DNA of 33,033 bases, from assembly GCA_937976175.1 (NCBI GenBank), contig CALJTN010000266.1:1-33033 (forward strand), given 5' to 3'. The notes beneath the pieces were generated by a model. The model did not search any database. It was not told the origin of the DNA and worked only from the letters and a program-made list of their open reading frames with translations. The stretch's first letter is position 1, and the number at the start of each line of letters is the position of its first letter. The stretch is from an uncultured Clostridiaceae bacterium. Its GTDB lineage: Bacteria; Bacillota; Clostridia; Clostridiales; Clostridiaceae. The position numbers and the translations under genes are program-made. Positions 1 through 7,615 of the stretch are shown one piece after another.

Positions 1-711
1 TATCTCTCCAGGTTTTACATCTCTTAAGAATTCTGCACCTACTGCGTCTAGTGCACAACTTTCTGATGCAATAACATAACTAGTGCCTATGGTCCCTATG
101 CAAAGAGGCCTAATGCCATTTTGATCTCTAACGCCTATTAGTTTCTCCTTTGTAAGCATGACAATTCCATAGGATCCCTTTATAGCCTGCACCGCATCTA
201 CTACGGCCTGCTCTATACCTTTTTTTGCACCTCTAGCAATTAAGTTTAATATAACTTCTGAGTCTATCGAGGTTTGAAACATATAGCCACAATCCTCTAA
301 CAATTCTCTGATAACATCTGCATTTACTAAATTCCCATTATGTGCAATAGCTATGTCTCCTAGCTTAAACTTACTTAAAAGTGGCTGTGCGTTTTTTACC
401 GCGCTACCTCCCGTGGTGGAATATCTAACGTGTCCAATAGCAGCGTGTCCTTTCATTACTTTAAGTTTTTCCTCATTGAAAACATCACATACCAGCCCCA
501 TGTCTTTTTCACAAATAAGGGTAGCTCCATCAGAATATACTATTCCAGCACTTTCTTCTCCTCTATGCTGCAACGCATAAAGCCCATAGTAAGTTAAAGA
601 TGCAACATCTAAATTTTTATCCGGTGAAAAAATTCCAAATACACCGCACTCCTCTTTAAACTTATCTTGTTCTGGAGTGGATATTTTATCTAATTCCATA
701 ATTCTATTCAA
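1..711 (-). CDS. purF: Amidophosphoribosyltransferase, N-terminal part (cut by window edge)
   Basis: Catalyses the first committed step of purine synthesis, converting PRPP and glutamine to phosphoribosylamine. The reading frame is open to base 1, so only about 237 residues (the glutamine amidotransferase half) are present and the track omits it. A short propeptide precedes KEECGVFG, whose Cys would become the N-terminal nucleophile after processing. HRGEESAG, GHVRYSTTG and AIAHNGNLVN are typical of the class II glutaminase domain. I place the start at a TTG (base 711) because GGGAGG lies about 8 nt upstream. The ATG four codons later (699) is an alternative but is further from the site. It follows purC on the same strand with a gap of about 70 nt, so the two are probably cotranscribed from the riboswitch-controlled promoter. 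Confidence 0.95.
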   Translation of the reverse strand, partial: MNRIMELDKISTPEQDKFKEECGVFGIFSPDKNLDVASLTYYGLYALQHRGEESAGIVYSDGATLICEKDMGLVCDVFNEEKLKVMKGHAAIGHVRYSTTGGSAVKNAQPLLSKFKLGDIAIAHNGNLVNADVIRELLEDCGYMFQTSIDSEVILNLIARGAKKGIEQAVVDAVQAIKGSYGIVMLTKEKLIGVRDQNGIRPLCIGTIGTSYVIASESCALDAVGAEFLRDVKPGEI

Positions 712-713
712 AT

Positions 714-738
714 AAAGCCCTCCCTATTATAGTATAGG
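714..738 (-). other. Small hairpin next to the purF ribosome binding site
   Basis: On the minus strand CCCTAT and ATAGGG can pair around a 6-nt loop directly before the GGGAGG of purF. It may modulate purF translation or mark a processing point between purC and purF. The stem is short and this is only inference. Confidence 0.3.
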
Positions 739-779
739 GCAGATAACAATTATGAATTATTACCCTCCCTACTAGCCCC

Positions 780-1487
780 CTATTTGTGATTAATTCTACT
801 TAAAATCTCCTCATAGGCTTCTGTAACATTACCTAAATCTCTTCTAAATCTATCCTTGTCCAGTTTTTCTCCAGTTTTAACATCCCAAAATCTGCAAGTA
901 TCTGGTGATATTTCATCTGCCAAAAGTATTTCTCCATTAAATCTTCCAAACTCTAATTTAAAATCTATTAAATTAATATCTTGCTTAAAGAAAACTTCCT
1001 TTAGGATATCATTTATTTCTGATGCTATGTCATAGATTACTAATAATTCTTCAAAAGTAGTAAGTCCCAAAGCTACTGCATGGTAATCATTTATAAGCGG
1101 GTCTCCTAATTCATCATTTTTGTAGCTTAATTCAAAAACTGTAGTTTTTAATTCAGTTCCTTCGGCTATACCATATCTTTTTGCCATACTACCAGCTGCT
1201 ACATTTCTCACAATTACTTCTAGAGGCACTATTTCAACTTTTTTGCAAAGTTGCTGCCTATCACTTATCTTTTTAATGAAATGAGTTTTTATACCTTTTT
1301 TCTCTAATAGCTCAAATAACATAGAAGTTATAGTGTTATTTAATACTCCCTTGTTCTCAATTTCAGCCTTCTTAATTCCATTAAAAGCTGTTGCATTGTC
1401 CTTATAATAAACTATAACCTCATCTTTTTTATCTGTGCTAAATATTTTTTTAGCCTTTCCTTCATATAATAATATTGAATTTTCCAT
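780..1487 (-). CDS. purC: Phosphoribosylaminoimidazole-succinocarboxamide synthase (SAICAR synthetase)
   Basis: Joins aspartate to CAIR using ATP in de novo purine synthesis, in the cytoplasm. The 235-residue product has the usual length of bacterial Pur[10 protein letters not shown] near the N-terminus is the ATP-binding hallmark, and [20 protein letters not shown] and [10 protein letters not shown] are the conserved substrate and metal-binding segments. The track starts at TTG 1490; I prefer the adjacent ATG (1487), which lies 9 nt after AAGGAG. It is the first gene of a purine transcript: a sigma-A promoter, a guanine-type riboswitch and a terminator precede it, and purF follows. No purE precedes it here, unlike many purine operons, so the preceding carboxylation step must be encoded elsewhere. 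Confidence 0.97.
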   Translation of the reverse strand: MENSILLYEGKAKKIFSTDKKDEVIVYYKDNATAFNGIKKAEIENKGVLNNTITSMLFELLEKKGIKTHFIKKISDRQQLCKKVEIVPLEVIVRNVAAGSMAKRYGIAEGTELKTTVFELSYKNDELGDPLINDYHAVALGLTTFEELLVIYDIASEINDILKEVFFKQDINLIDFKLEFGRFNGEILLADEISPDTCRFWDVKTGEKLDKDRFRRDLGNVTEAYEEILSRINHK

Positions 1488-1561
1488 CAATAATCACTCC
1501 TTAATATTAAAATTTATAAAATAAATCCTTTTACCTCCCAATCAAACTTTTATGATATTCA

Positions 1562-1606
1562 ATAAAAAAGATTACACCATTAAAGAAGTCTTCTAATGGT
1601 GTAATC
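1562..1606 (-). terminator. Riboswitch-controlled intrinsic terminator before purC
   Basis: On the minus strand GATTACACCATTA pairs perfectly with TAATGGTGTAATC (13 bp), and the interior can extend further through GAAG/CTTC. TTTTTTATT follows directly. It lies about 50 nt beyond the purine aptamer and 75 nt before purC, so it should act as the expression platform. The segment CACCATTAG in its 5' arm can instead pair, with one mismatch, with CTATTGGTG of the aptamer P1 3' strand, giving an antiterminator when guanine is absent. Confidence 0.85.
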
Positions 1607-1658
1607 TCGAATTAAGGGTATAGTATATAAACCCTATGTATAAGGTTGATTCAAGATC

Positions 1659-1727
1659 CACCAATAGTGAGAAGTTGACGGCCTCTCGTAGAAACTTCTT
1701 AGCCATATTCTAAGAAATATATTGATG
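1659..1727 (-). promoter_or_regulatory. Purine (guanine-type) riboswitch aptamer upstream of purC
   Basis: The minus strand shows the full purine aptamer. P1 is CATCAATA/TATTGGTG. P2 is CTTAG with TAAG around the loop AATATGGC. The junction is AAGTTTCTAC. P3 is GAGAGG/CTTCTC around the loop CCGTCAA, and J3/1 is ACTA. The base equivalent to position 74, which pairs with the ligand, is C (window base 1667), so it should recognise guanine or hypoxanthine rather than adenine. Followed by the terminator, it is expected to be an OFF switch: guanine stabilises P1 and lets the terminator form, shutting down purC-purF. Aptamer structure is read directly; ligand and direction follow from the known family. 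Confidence 0.92.
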
Positions 1728-1751
1728 AACTAATTATTAATTTATATTTTT

Positions 1752-1780
1752 ATCTTAACACCTATTTTCCCCCAAGTCAA
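1752..1780 (-). promoter_or_regulatory. Sigma-A promoter of the purC riboswitch transcript
   Basis: TTGACT (-35) and TAAGAT (-10) on the minus strand, with a 17-nt spacer. Transcription would begin about 17-20 nt before the riboswitch P1 stem, which fits well. Confidence 0.75.
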
Positions 1781-1800
1781 TACATTCTCAATAGTTTTAA

Positions 1801-1872
1801 TGTAATCGTTCGTATTTATATCTGTATACGTATAATATACTACATTAATAATTATTATTGTTCGTGTTTTTT
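1801..1872 (-). promoter_or_regulatory. Two PurBox-like motifs upstream of the purC promoter
   Basis: On the minus strand AAATACGAACGAT and AAACACGAACAAT both carry the CGAAC core of the Bacillus PurR operator (AWWWCCGAACWWT), 52 nt apart and upstream of the -35 hexamer. The same ACGAAC core recurs upstream of purL. The family link is by similarity; binding by a PurR protein is inferred, and no purR gene is in the window. Confidence 0.45.
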
Positions 1873-2002
1873 CTTTTAATCCAACTTTTTACCTGTTTTT
1901 CTATTTTACCAGTACTATAATGCTTTTATAAGCAAATTCCCCTACCAGAAAAAAATCTTTTTTGATATAATAAGTTGAATAATTTATATTAGGAGTGATA
2001 TT

Positions 2003-2317
2003 ATGTGGAGTTTTCTTTTTTTCATTGGTATGATAATTTTGGCTTTTATGGTTTCTAGAAATAATTATAAAAAAAGGTCCTTAACTTTAATGGACAATTT
2101 ACAGAGTTTTACTGAGTATTTAAAAGATACTTACTATTCCCTTTCAATTCCTCATCAAGAGAATTTTATGAATTCCCTTACCGAAAAAGATAAATCCTAT
2201 TTTCAGCTCTTAATAACTGACAAAATTACATACAAACTAAACACTTGGACAATTAGTCAGCATATGATAAAGCAGGAAGAATTTATGATAGATTTAAAAA
2301 AATACAAAAAACAGTAA
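2003..2317 (+). CDS. Hypothetical small membrane-anchored protein
   Basis: I do not recognise this 104-residue protein. Residues 1-18 (WSFLFFIGMIILAFMV) form one hydrophobic N-terminal segment, followed by NNYKKR, so it looks like an anchored protein with a charged, lysine-rich cytoplasmic tail of about 85 residues. No Cys and no catalytic motif is evident. AGGAGTG lies 7 nt before the ATG, which together with the lack of an overlapping gene argues for a real gene. It is one of only two plus-strand genes in the window and converges on purL, sharing a bidirectional terminator whose left arm overlaps its stop codon. Confidence 0.75.
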   Translation: MWSFLFFIGMIILAFMVSRNNYKKRSLTLMDNLQSFTEYLKDTYYSLSIPHQENFMNSLTEKDKSYFQLLITDKITYKLNTWTISQHMIKQEEFMIDLKKYKKQ

Positions 2318-2339
2318 GTGCATAACTAGTACACTTACT
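2313..2339. terminator. Bidirectional terminator between the small ORF and purL
   Basis: AGTAAGTG pairs with CACTTACT around an 11-nt loop containing ACTAGT. The plus strand continues ATTTTATTT, and the minus strand continues GTTTTTTGTATTTTTTT. It can therefore stop both the small plus-strand gene and purL. The left arm overlaps the stop codon of the small gene. Confidence 0.75.
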
Positions 2340-2353
2340 ATTTTATTTATATT

Positions 2354-5300
2354 CTATTTAAAATAGTTTACTCCCGCTTCAAATATTTTTTGATCCTTTT
2401 CACCAACAATATTCTTTAAGGTGTTTACCCCCACCCTTTCAGAGTGCCCCATCTTACCAAAAATTCTTCCGTCTGCACTAGTAATTCCTTCAATAGCATA
2501 CATCGAACCATTGGGGTTAAATTTTATATCATAACTTGGTCTGCCACTAAAGTCTACGTATTGAGTGGCTACTTGGCCCCTCTCAAATAACTTTTTAATT
2601 ACTTCTTCACTTGCTACAAATCTACCTTCCCCATGTGATACTGGGATAGTATGTGTATCTCCAATTCTTAAATTATTAAGCCAAGGAGACAGAGTTGAAA
2701 CCACTTTAGTTTGTACCATACAAGATACATGTCTTCCAATTTCATTGTAAGTTAGCGTAGGGCTATTTTCGTCTATTTCCCTTATTTCTCCGAAGGGCAC
2801 AAGACCTAATTTAATTAATGCTTGGAAGCCATTACATATGCCTATCATCAATCCATCTCTATTCTTTAATAATTCACTTACTGCTTCTTGTACCCTAGCG
2901 TTTCTAAAAGCAGTAGCTATAAATTTTCCTGACCCATCCGGTTCATCACCTGCACTAAATCCACCCGGTAGCATCACTATTTGAGACTTACTTATACCCT
3001 TAACAATACTCTCTATAGATTCTTCTATATGCCTTGGAGACAAATTTTTAATTACTAAAGTTTCTACCTTCGCTCCTGCCCTTTCAAAGGCTTTCTTTGA
3101 ATCATATTCACAATTAGTTCCTGGAAACACTGGAATAAATATTCTCGGTTTCGCTATTTTAATGGAAGGCGACTTTACTCCACCTCCATAACATTTTTCC
3201 CCCTCAGCACAGGATTCTATTTGTTCTTTTACCTCTGATTTTTTAACATTAGTTGCAAATACTTTTTCAAGTGGTGCTTCAAAGGCCTTTAAAGCTTCCT
3301 CAATACTTATTTGTGCTTCACATACCTCTATTACTGGACTTACCTGCGTATATCCGATTATTTTGATATTTGTGCCCTCAAAGTACTCAGCAATATCCGC
3401 ATCCTCAGATATTTCCATGGCAATACTACCGTAATTAGCATCAAATAAGGCTTCTATACTTATCTCATTAATAAATTTAAACCCTATTTTATTTCCAAAA
3501 CACATTTTGCTAATTGCCTCTACAAGTCCACCCTGTTTTATAGTGTGGGCTGATAAAACTTTCCCACTACCTATCATTTTATTAATAAGCTTATAATTTG
3601 CCTTAAGCTCCGAAAGATTAGGTATTCCGTCTTCGCCTCTTTTAGCAGACACTAGTACTACTACACTGTTAGCTTTTTTAAAATCAGGTGAAATAACCAC
3701 ATTAACATCTACCACATTTATAGCAAAAGAAACTAAAGTTGGTGGGACATTTAATTCATTAAAGGTTCCTGACATACTATCCTTGCCACCAATAGCCGGT
3801 ATACCAAATTCTCTTTGTGCGTATAAAGCTCCGAGTAGAGCTGAAAAAGGTTTTCCCCACTTATATGGATCTTTACCCAGTCTCTCAAAATACTCTTGAA
3901 AGGTCAGTCTTATTTTTTTATAATCCCCTCCAGAGGCTACAACCTTTGCAACAGATTCTATAACTGCATACATTGCTCCATGGAACGGACTCCAAGTAGA
4001 AAGCCTAGGATTATATCCATAGGACATTATAGTGCCCGTAGTGGTGTCTCCACTTAACACTGGAAGTTTTGCTACCATAGCTTCGCTTGGTGTGCTTTGA
4101 TATTTTCCTCCAAAAGGCATAATAACCGTTCCAGCTCCTATGGTACTATCAAATCTCTCTACTAACCCCTTTTGACTACATACATTTAAGTCTTGCAAAT
4201 TAGAAACCCACAATTCCTTTATTGATCTTTTACTCTCCACCTTATCCTTTAATGAGGAATTAAAATAATCCTCATTAGTAGGGCATGCTACTTTCACATC
4301 AATGTTTTGTTTTACACCGTTAGTATCAAGAAATTCCCTACTTAAATCAACTATTGTTTTTCCCTTCCAATGCATCTTCAGTCTTTTTTCTTCTATTACT
4401 TCTGCTACTACCACGGCTTCTAGATTCTCATTTTCTGCATAGGCTATAAAGGCTTCCACATTTTTCTTATCTATTACAACCGCCATACGTTCTTGTGATT
4501 CTGATATGGCAAGCTCCGTGCCATCTAAGCCCTCATATTTTTTAGGAACCACATCTAAGTTTATTGAAAGTCCCTCAGCCAGTTCTCCTATGGCTACTGA
4601 AACTCCACCTGCTCCAAAATCATTACATCTTTTAATCATTGTTGTAACTTCTGGATTTCTAAATAATCTTTGTATTTTTCTCTCTGTAATGGCATTGCCT
4701 TTTTGAACTTCCGCTCCAGAAATTAAAATAGAGTTCTCTTTATGTGCCTTTGAAGAACCTGTGGCTCCACCACATCCATCTCTACCAGTTCTTCCCCCTA
4801 AAAGTATAATCAAATCTGTTGGTGCAGGCACTTCCCGTATAACATTATCAAAGGGTGCTGCTGCAATTACAGCTCCTACTTCCATTCTTTTAGCAGCGTA
4901 TCCTTCGTCATATATTTCTGATACATGTCCTGTAGCAAGCCCAATTTGGTTACCATAAGAGCTATATCCATGAGCTGCCTCTAAGGTTATCTTTCTTTGA
5001 GGAAGCTTTCCCTTAATGGTATCTTCAACTTTCATTCTTGGATCCCCACTTCCTGTAACCCTCATAGCTTGATATACATAGCTTCTACCTGAAAGCGGAT
5101 CTCTTATGGCTCCTCCGAGGCAAGTAGCTGCCCCTCCAAATGGTTCAATCTCTGTAGGATGATTATGGGTTTCATTTTTAAACATAACGAGCCACTTTTC
5201 TGCCCTATTATTAATGTTAGCATCAACAATTATGCTACAAGCATTTATTTCTTCAGAAACATCAAGATCCGTGAGTTCGCCCTTTTTTCTTAATTCTTTC

Positions 5301-6148
5301 ATGCCTATTACAGCTAGATCCATCAAACATAAATCCTTCTGTTTTTCTTTGTACACAAAATTCCTAACCTTCAAATAATCCTCATAGGCTTTTTTAATAG
5401 GAACTGAAAACTTCCCATCTTCAATTTTTATATTTTTTATATTTGTATTAAAAGTAGTATGGCGGCAGTGATCTGACCAATATGTATCTATCACCTTTAT
5501 TTCCGTAATTGTTGGATTCCTCTTTTCGGTTTTCTTAAAGTATTCCCTGCAAAACTTTAGATCTTCAAAATTCATAGCAAAACCATGCTCATCCATAAAA
5601 CATTGAAGAGTACTTTCATCCATATCTATAAATCCATCTAAGATTTTTACATCTTGAGCCTTTTTTATTTCAACATTAAGATTGTCTGGCTTTTCCATTG
5701 AAGCTTCTCTAGAATCTACGCTATTAATACAGTATTTCTTTATTTTTTGAAATTCCACCTTAGAAATTTCCCCCTGAAGCACAATAACTTTCGCTGCCGC
5801 CACCTCTGGTCTTTCACTTTGAGTAAGCATTTGAATACACTGAGCTGCCGAATCAGCTCTTTGGTCATATTGACCTGGTAAATACTCTACAGCAAATACC
5901 CACTGATTTTCATTTACCACTAACTCCTCGTCATAGACATAATCTACAGTGGGTTCAGAAAATATGGTACTTCGTGAGTTATTATATTCTTTCTCTGATA
6001 TTCCAGAAATATCGTATCTATTTATTATTCTTAAAGAATTCAATCCTTCTATACCCAAATTCACCTTCAAATCTTCAAGTAGTTTTTTGCTTTCTACATT
6101 ATAGTTCGGTTTTTTCTCAACAAATACTCTATAAACATTTTCTATCAT
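2354..6148 (-). CDS. purL: Phosphoribosylformylglycinamidine synthase, single-chain form
   Basis: Converts FGAR to FGAM with glutamine and ATP in purine synthesis. At 1264 residues it is the large single-chain type, not the PurS/PurQ/PurL three-subunit type of Bacillus. In order it has a PurS-like N-terminal domain (about 1-60), a linker, two AIRS-like synthase halves (DTYWSDHCRHTTFNT, GAIRDPLSGRSY, CNDFGAGGVS; later GGKDSMSGTF) and a C-terminal class I glutaminase. In the glutaminase FPGTNCEYD, PGGFSAGDE and the nucleophile motif GICNGFQ (Cys near 1105) are followed by the His region VSHGEGRF. All key residues appear intact. It is a separate transcript from purC, with a promoter and PurBox-like sequences upstream. 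Confidence 0.97.
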   Translation of the reverse strand: MIENVYRVFVEKKPNYNVESKKLLEDLKVNLGIEGLNSLRIINRYDISGISEKEYNNSRSTIFSEPTVDYVYDEELVVNENQWVFAVEYLPGQYDQRADSAAQCIQMLTQSERPEVAAAKVIVLQGEISKVEFQKIKKYCINSVDSREASMEKPDNLNVEIKKAQDVKILDGFIDMDESTLQCFMDEHGFAMNFEDLKFCREYFKKTEKRNPTITEIKVIDTYWSDHCRHTTFNTNIKNIKIEDGKFSVPIKKAYEDYLKVRNFVYKEKQKDLCLMDLAVIGMKELRKKGELTDLDVSEEINACSIIVDANINNRAEKWLVMFKNETHNHPTEIEPFGGAATCLGGAIRDPLSGRSYVYQAMRVTGSGDPRMKVEDTIKGKLPQRKITLEAAHGYSSYGNQIGLATGHVSEIYDEGYAAKRMEVGAVIAAAPFDNVIREVPAPTDLIILLGGRTGRDGCGGATGSSKAHKENSILISGAEVQKGNAITERKIQRLFRNPEVTTMIKRCNDFGAGGVSVAIGELAEGLSINLDVVPKKYEGLDGTELAISESQERMAVVIDKKNVEAFIAYAENENLEAVVVAEVIEEKRLKMHWKGKTIVDLSREFLDTNGVKQNIDVKVACPTNEDYFNSSLKDKVESKRSIKELWVSNLQDLNVCSQKGLVERFDSTIGAGTVIMPFGGKYQSTPSEAMVAKLPVLSGDTTTGTIMSYGYNPRLSTWSPFHGAMYAVIESVAKVVASGGDYKKIRLTFQEYFERLGKDPYKWGKPFSALLGALYAQREFGIPAIGGKDSMSGTFNELNVPPTLVSFAINVVDVNVVISPDFKKANSVVVLVSAKRGEDGIPNLSELKANYKLINKMIGSGKVLSAHTIKQGGLVEAISKMCFGNKIGFKFINEISIEALFDANYGSIAMEISEDADIAEYFEGTNIKIIGYTQVSPVIEVCEAQISIEEALKAFEAPLEKVFATNVKKSEVKEQIESCAEGEKCYGGGVKSPSIKIAKPRIFIPVFPGTNCEYDSKKAFERAGAKVETLVIKNLSPRHIEESIESIVKGISKSQIVMLPGGFSAGDEPDGSGKFIATAFRNARVQEAVSELLKNRDGLMIGICNGFQALIKLGLVPFGEIREIDENSPTLTYNEIGRHVSCMVQTKVVSTLSPWLNNLRIGDTHTIPVSHGEGRFVASEEVIKKLFERGQVATQYVDFSGRPSYDIKFNPNGSMYAIEGITSADGRIFGKMGHSERVGVNTLKNIVGEKDQKIFEAGVNYFK

Positions 6149-6173
6149 AGTAGCACCCCTCTATATAAAGTAA

Positions 6174-6216
6174 TTTCACGAACATTTAATACGTATTTAT
6201 ATTTATAATTCGTTAT
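6174..6216 (-). promoter_or_regulatory. PurBox-like inverted pair between the purL promoter and gene
   Basis: CACGAACATT (plus strand) and ATAATTCGTTA form an inverted pair of CGAA cores about 29 nt apart, close to the spacing of paired PurBoxes in Bacillus. The pair lies just downstream of the predicted purL start site, where bound repressor would block transcription. Motif similarity only. Confidence 0.45.
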
Positions 6217-6221
6217 ATTCA

Positions 6222-6250
6222 ATTATAGTACACTTTACCCTATAATTAAA
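6222..6250 (-). promoter_or_regulatory. Probable purL promoter
   Basis: A perfect TATAAT (-10) on the minus strand at 6222-6227. The -35 at 17 nt (TTTAAT) is weak, as expected if an activator or repressor matters. It lies about 75 nt before the purL ATG and just after the rnpB terminator. Confidence 0.5.
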
Positions 6251-6271
6251 GTTTTATTTTTAAGAATTGTA

Positions 6272-6308
6272 CAAAAAAAGAAAAACACTACGTCTGAACG
6301 TAGTGTTT
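6272..6308 (-). terminator. rnpB intrinsic terminator
   Basis: On the minus strand AAACACTACGT and ACGTAGTGTTT form an 11-bp perfect stem with a 4-nt loop, followed by TTTCTTTTTTT. It sits immediately after the RNase P RNA 3' end. Confidence 0.9.
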
Positions 6309-6317
6309 CCCACATAT

Positions 6318-6706
6318 GTGAGATAAGTCTATAAGCCGAGTTCTGTATTTGACAATCATCTATCTAGGCCTATTGTTACCAATAAGCTCAAGCGATACAC
6401 CCGAGAACGAGACGGGCCGTCCCATATAGTTCTCCTATTCGATCTTGCTCCAAGTGGGGTTTACATAGCCGCAAAGTCGCCATTGCGCTGGTGAGCTCTT
6501 ACCTCGCCTTTCCACCCTTACTAGTATATTCTGTGGTTTAGCAAGCTAACCCACAAGAATACCTTTAGCGGTATATCTCTGTTGCACTTTCCTTAGAGTC
6601 GCCTCCACTGGGGGTTACCCAGCACCCTGCCCTATGGAGCTCGGACTTTCCTCTCCTGACCTACTGATTAATCAGTGTTCAGCAGCGATTGTCTGGCTTA
6701 CTCACA
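6318..6706 (-). ncRNA. rnpB: RNase P RNA, A-type
   Basis: The catalytic RNA that trims the 5' leader of tRNA precursors. The minus strand has the conserved core throughout: CCAGACAATCGCTGCT at the 5' side, GAGGAAAGTCCGAGCTCC, then ATAGGGCAGGGTGCTGGGTAA, GTGCAACAGAGATA, GGTAAGAGCTCACC, CTTGAGC, AGATAGATGATTGTC and ACAGAACTCGGCTTATAGAC at the 3' end. P1 is GTGAG/CTCAC continued by TAAG/CTTA with a bulge, which sets the ends to within a few bases. The architecture follows the ancestral A-type (E. coli-like), not the B-type of Bacillus, as is common in clostridia. It has its own promoter and terminator. Confidence 0.96.
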
Positions 6707-6712
6707 AAACTT

Positions 6713-6741
6713 ATAATACCATACTATGCAATAAAAATCAA
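6713..6741 (-). promoter_or_regulatory. rnpB promoter
   Basis: TTGATT and TATTAT on the minus strand with a 17-nt spacer. The predicted start falls 6-8 nt later, right at the 5' end of the RNase P RNA, so promoter and RNA end agree. Confidence 0.8.
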
Positions 6742-6762
6742 ATGGTATTTTATTCCATAATA

Positions 6763-6793
6763 CACATTCAAATAAATAATTTATTTGAATGTG
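6763..6793. repeat. Perfect inverted repeat between nif3-like gene and rnpB
   Basis: CACATTCAAATAAA is followed by a 3-nt centre and its exact complement, a 14-15 bp perfect stem. It starts 7 nt after the Nif3-like stop codon. Neither side has a clear T-run, so it is either a poor terminator or a 3'-end stabilising hairpin for the trmK-nif3 transcript. Confidence 0.7.
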
Positions 6794-6799
6794 CCTAAA

Positions 6800-7615
6800 C
6801 TATTTAAACTTATATACATCCTTCGTATATTCTGAAATTAGCACATCATTATGATATCCCTTATCCCTTAATTGCTTTTCTAATTTCTTTCCAAAAATTC
6901 TAAAAGGAGTCCATTCTGTTATAAAATGGCCCGCATCAATTAATGCTATACCTTCTTCCCTCAAATCACTAACACCATGATATTTTGTATCTCCTGTAAT
7001 TATACAATCCACTTGTAAGGTTCTGCTTATCTGAAAAAAATCTTCTCCACTGCCATTTATAACAGCAATAGTTTTTATTAATTTATTGTCCTCTCCTACA
7101 TATCGGATATGCTCAGCATTAAAGAACTTCTTAACCTTTTCACATAGATCCACTAATGCAATAGGGTCCTTACTGGTTACTAGCCTTCCAAGACCATTAT
7201 AACCACTATTATAACCTAAGACTCTTGAGGGCTCAATTACCTTATGTTCAGTAAATCCTAAGATTTCTGTAGCAATATCATTAAGCCCGCCTTCAACAGA
7301 ATCTAAATTGGTATGACTTGAGTAAACATTAATATCATTTTTTATGAGTTCAATAATTTTTTTGCCTACCAAGGTATCACGCGTTATGGTTTTTGGTTTT
7401 ATAAAAAGTAGTGGATGATGAGTCAATATAAGATTACATCCTTTACGCTTTGCCTCGCAAATTACATCCATAGTGCAATCTAGCGCAATTAAAATTTTTG
7501 TAACCTCAGCATCTTTATCCCCAACCATTAGTCCTACATTATCATAATCTTCCTTTAGTATAACTGGTGCGTAGTGCTCCATAATTTGCTCAATAGTTCT
7601 TACTTTTAAAAACAT
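6800..7615 (-). CDS. Nif3-like dinuclear metal center protein
   Basis: Member of the Nif3/YqfO family, hexameric proteins with a two-metal site and no settled function. Some reports treat the family as GTP cyclohydrolase I type 2. At 271 residues it is the short form, without the inserted domain of the Bacillus YqfO. Metal ligand motifs are seen: LTHHPLLF (His66, His67), SSHTNLD (His101, Asp105), and near the C-terminus DAGHFITEW. The start ATG has GGAG 8 nt upstream and overlaps the end of trmK by 10 nt, so the two are translationally coupled. The trmK-nif3 pair next to rpoD is conserved in Firmicutes. Confidence 0.9.
   Translation of the reverse strand: MFLKVRTIEQIMEHYAPVILKEDYDNVGLMVGDKDAEVTKILIALDCTMDVICEAKRKGCNLILTHHPLLFIKPKTITRDTLVGKKIIELIKNDINVYSSHTNLDSVEGGLNDIATEILGFTEHKVIEPSRVLGYNSGYNGLGRLVTSKDPIALVDLCEKVKKFFNAEHIRYVGEDNKLIKTIAVINGSGEDFFQISRTLQVDCIITGDTKYHGVSDLREEGIALIDAGHFITEWTPFRIFGKKLEKQLRDKGYHNDVLISEYTKDVYKFK

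Noticed and set aside
353-580. 75-aa plus-strand ORF
   Set aside because: Antisense shadow of purF; no ribosome site and no protein-like composition.
4506-4958. Two plus-strand ORFs of 65-66 aa
   Set aside because: Both lie antisense within the conserved synthase core of purL.
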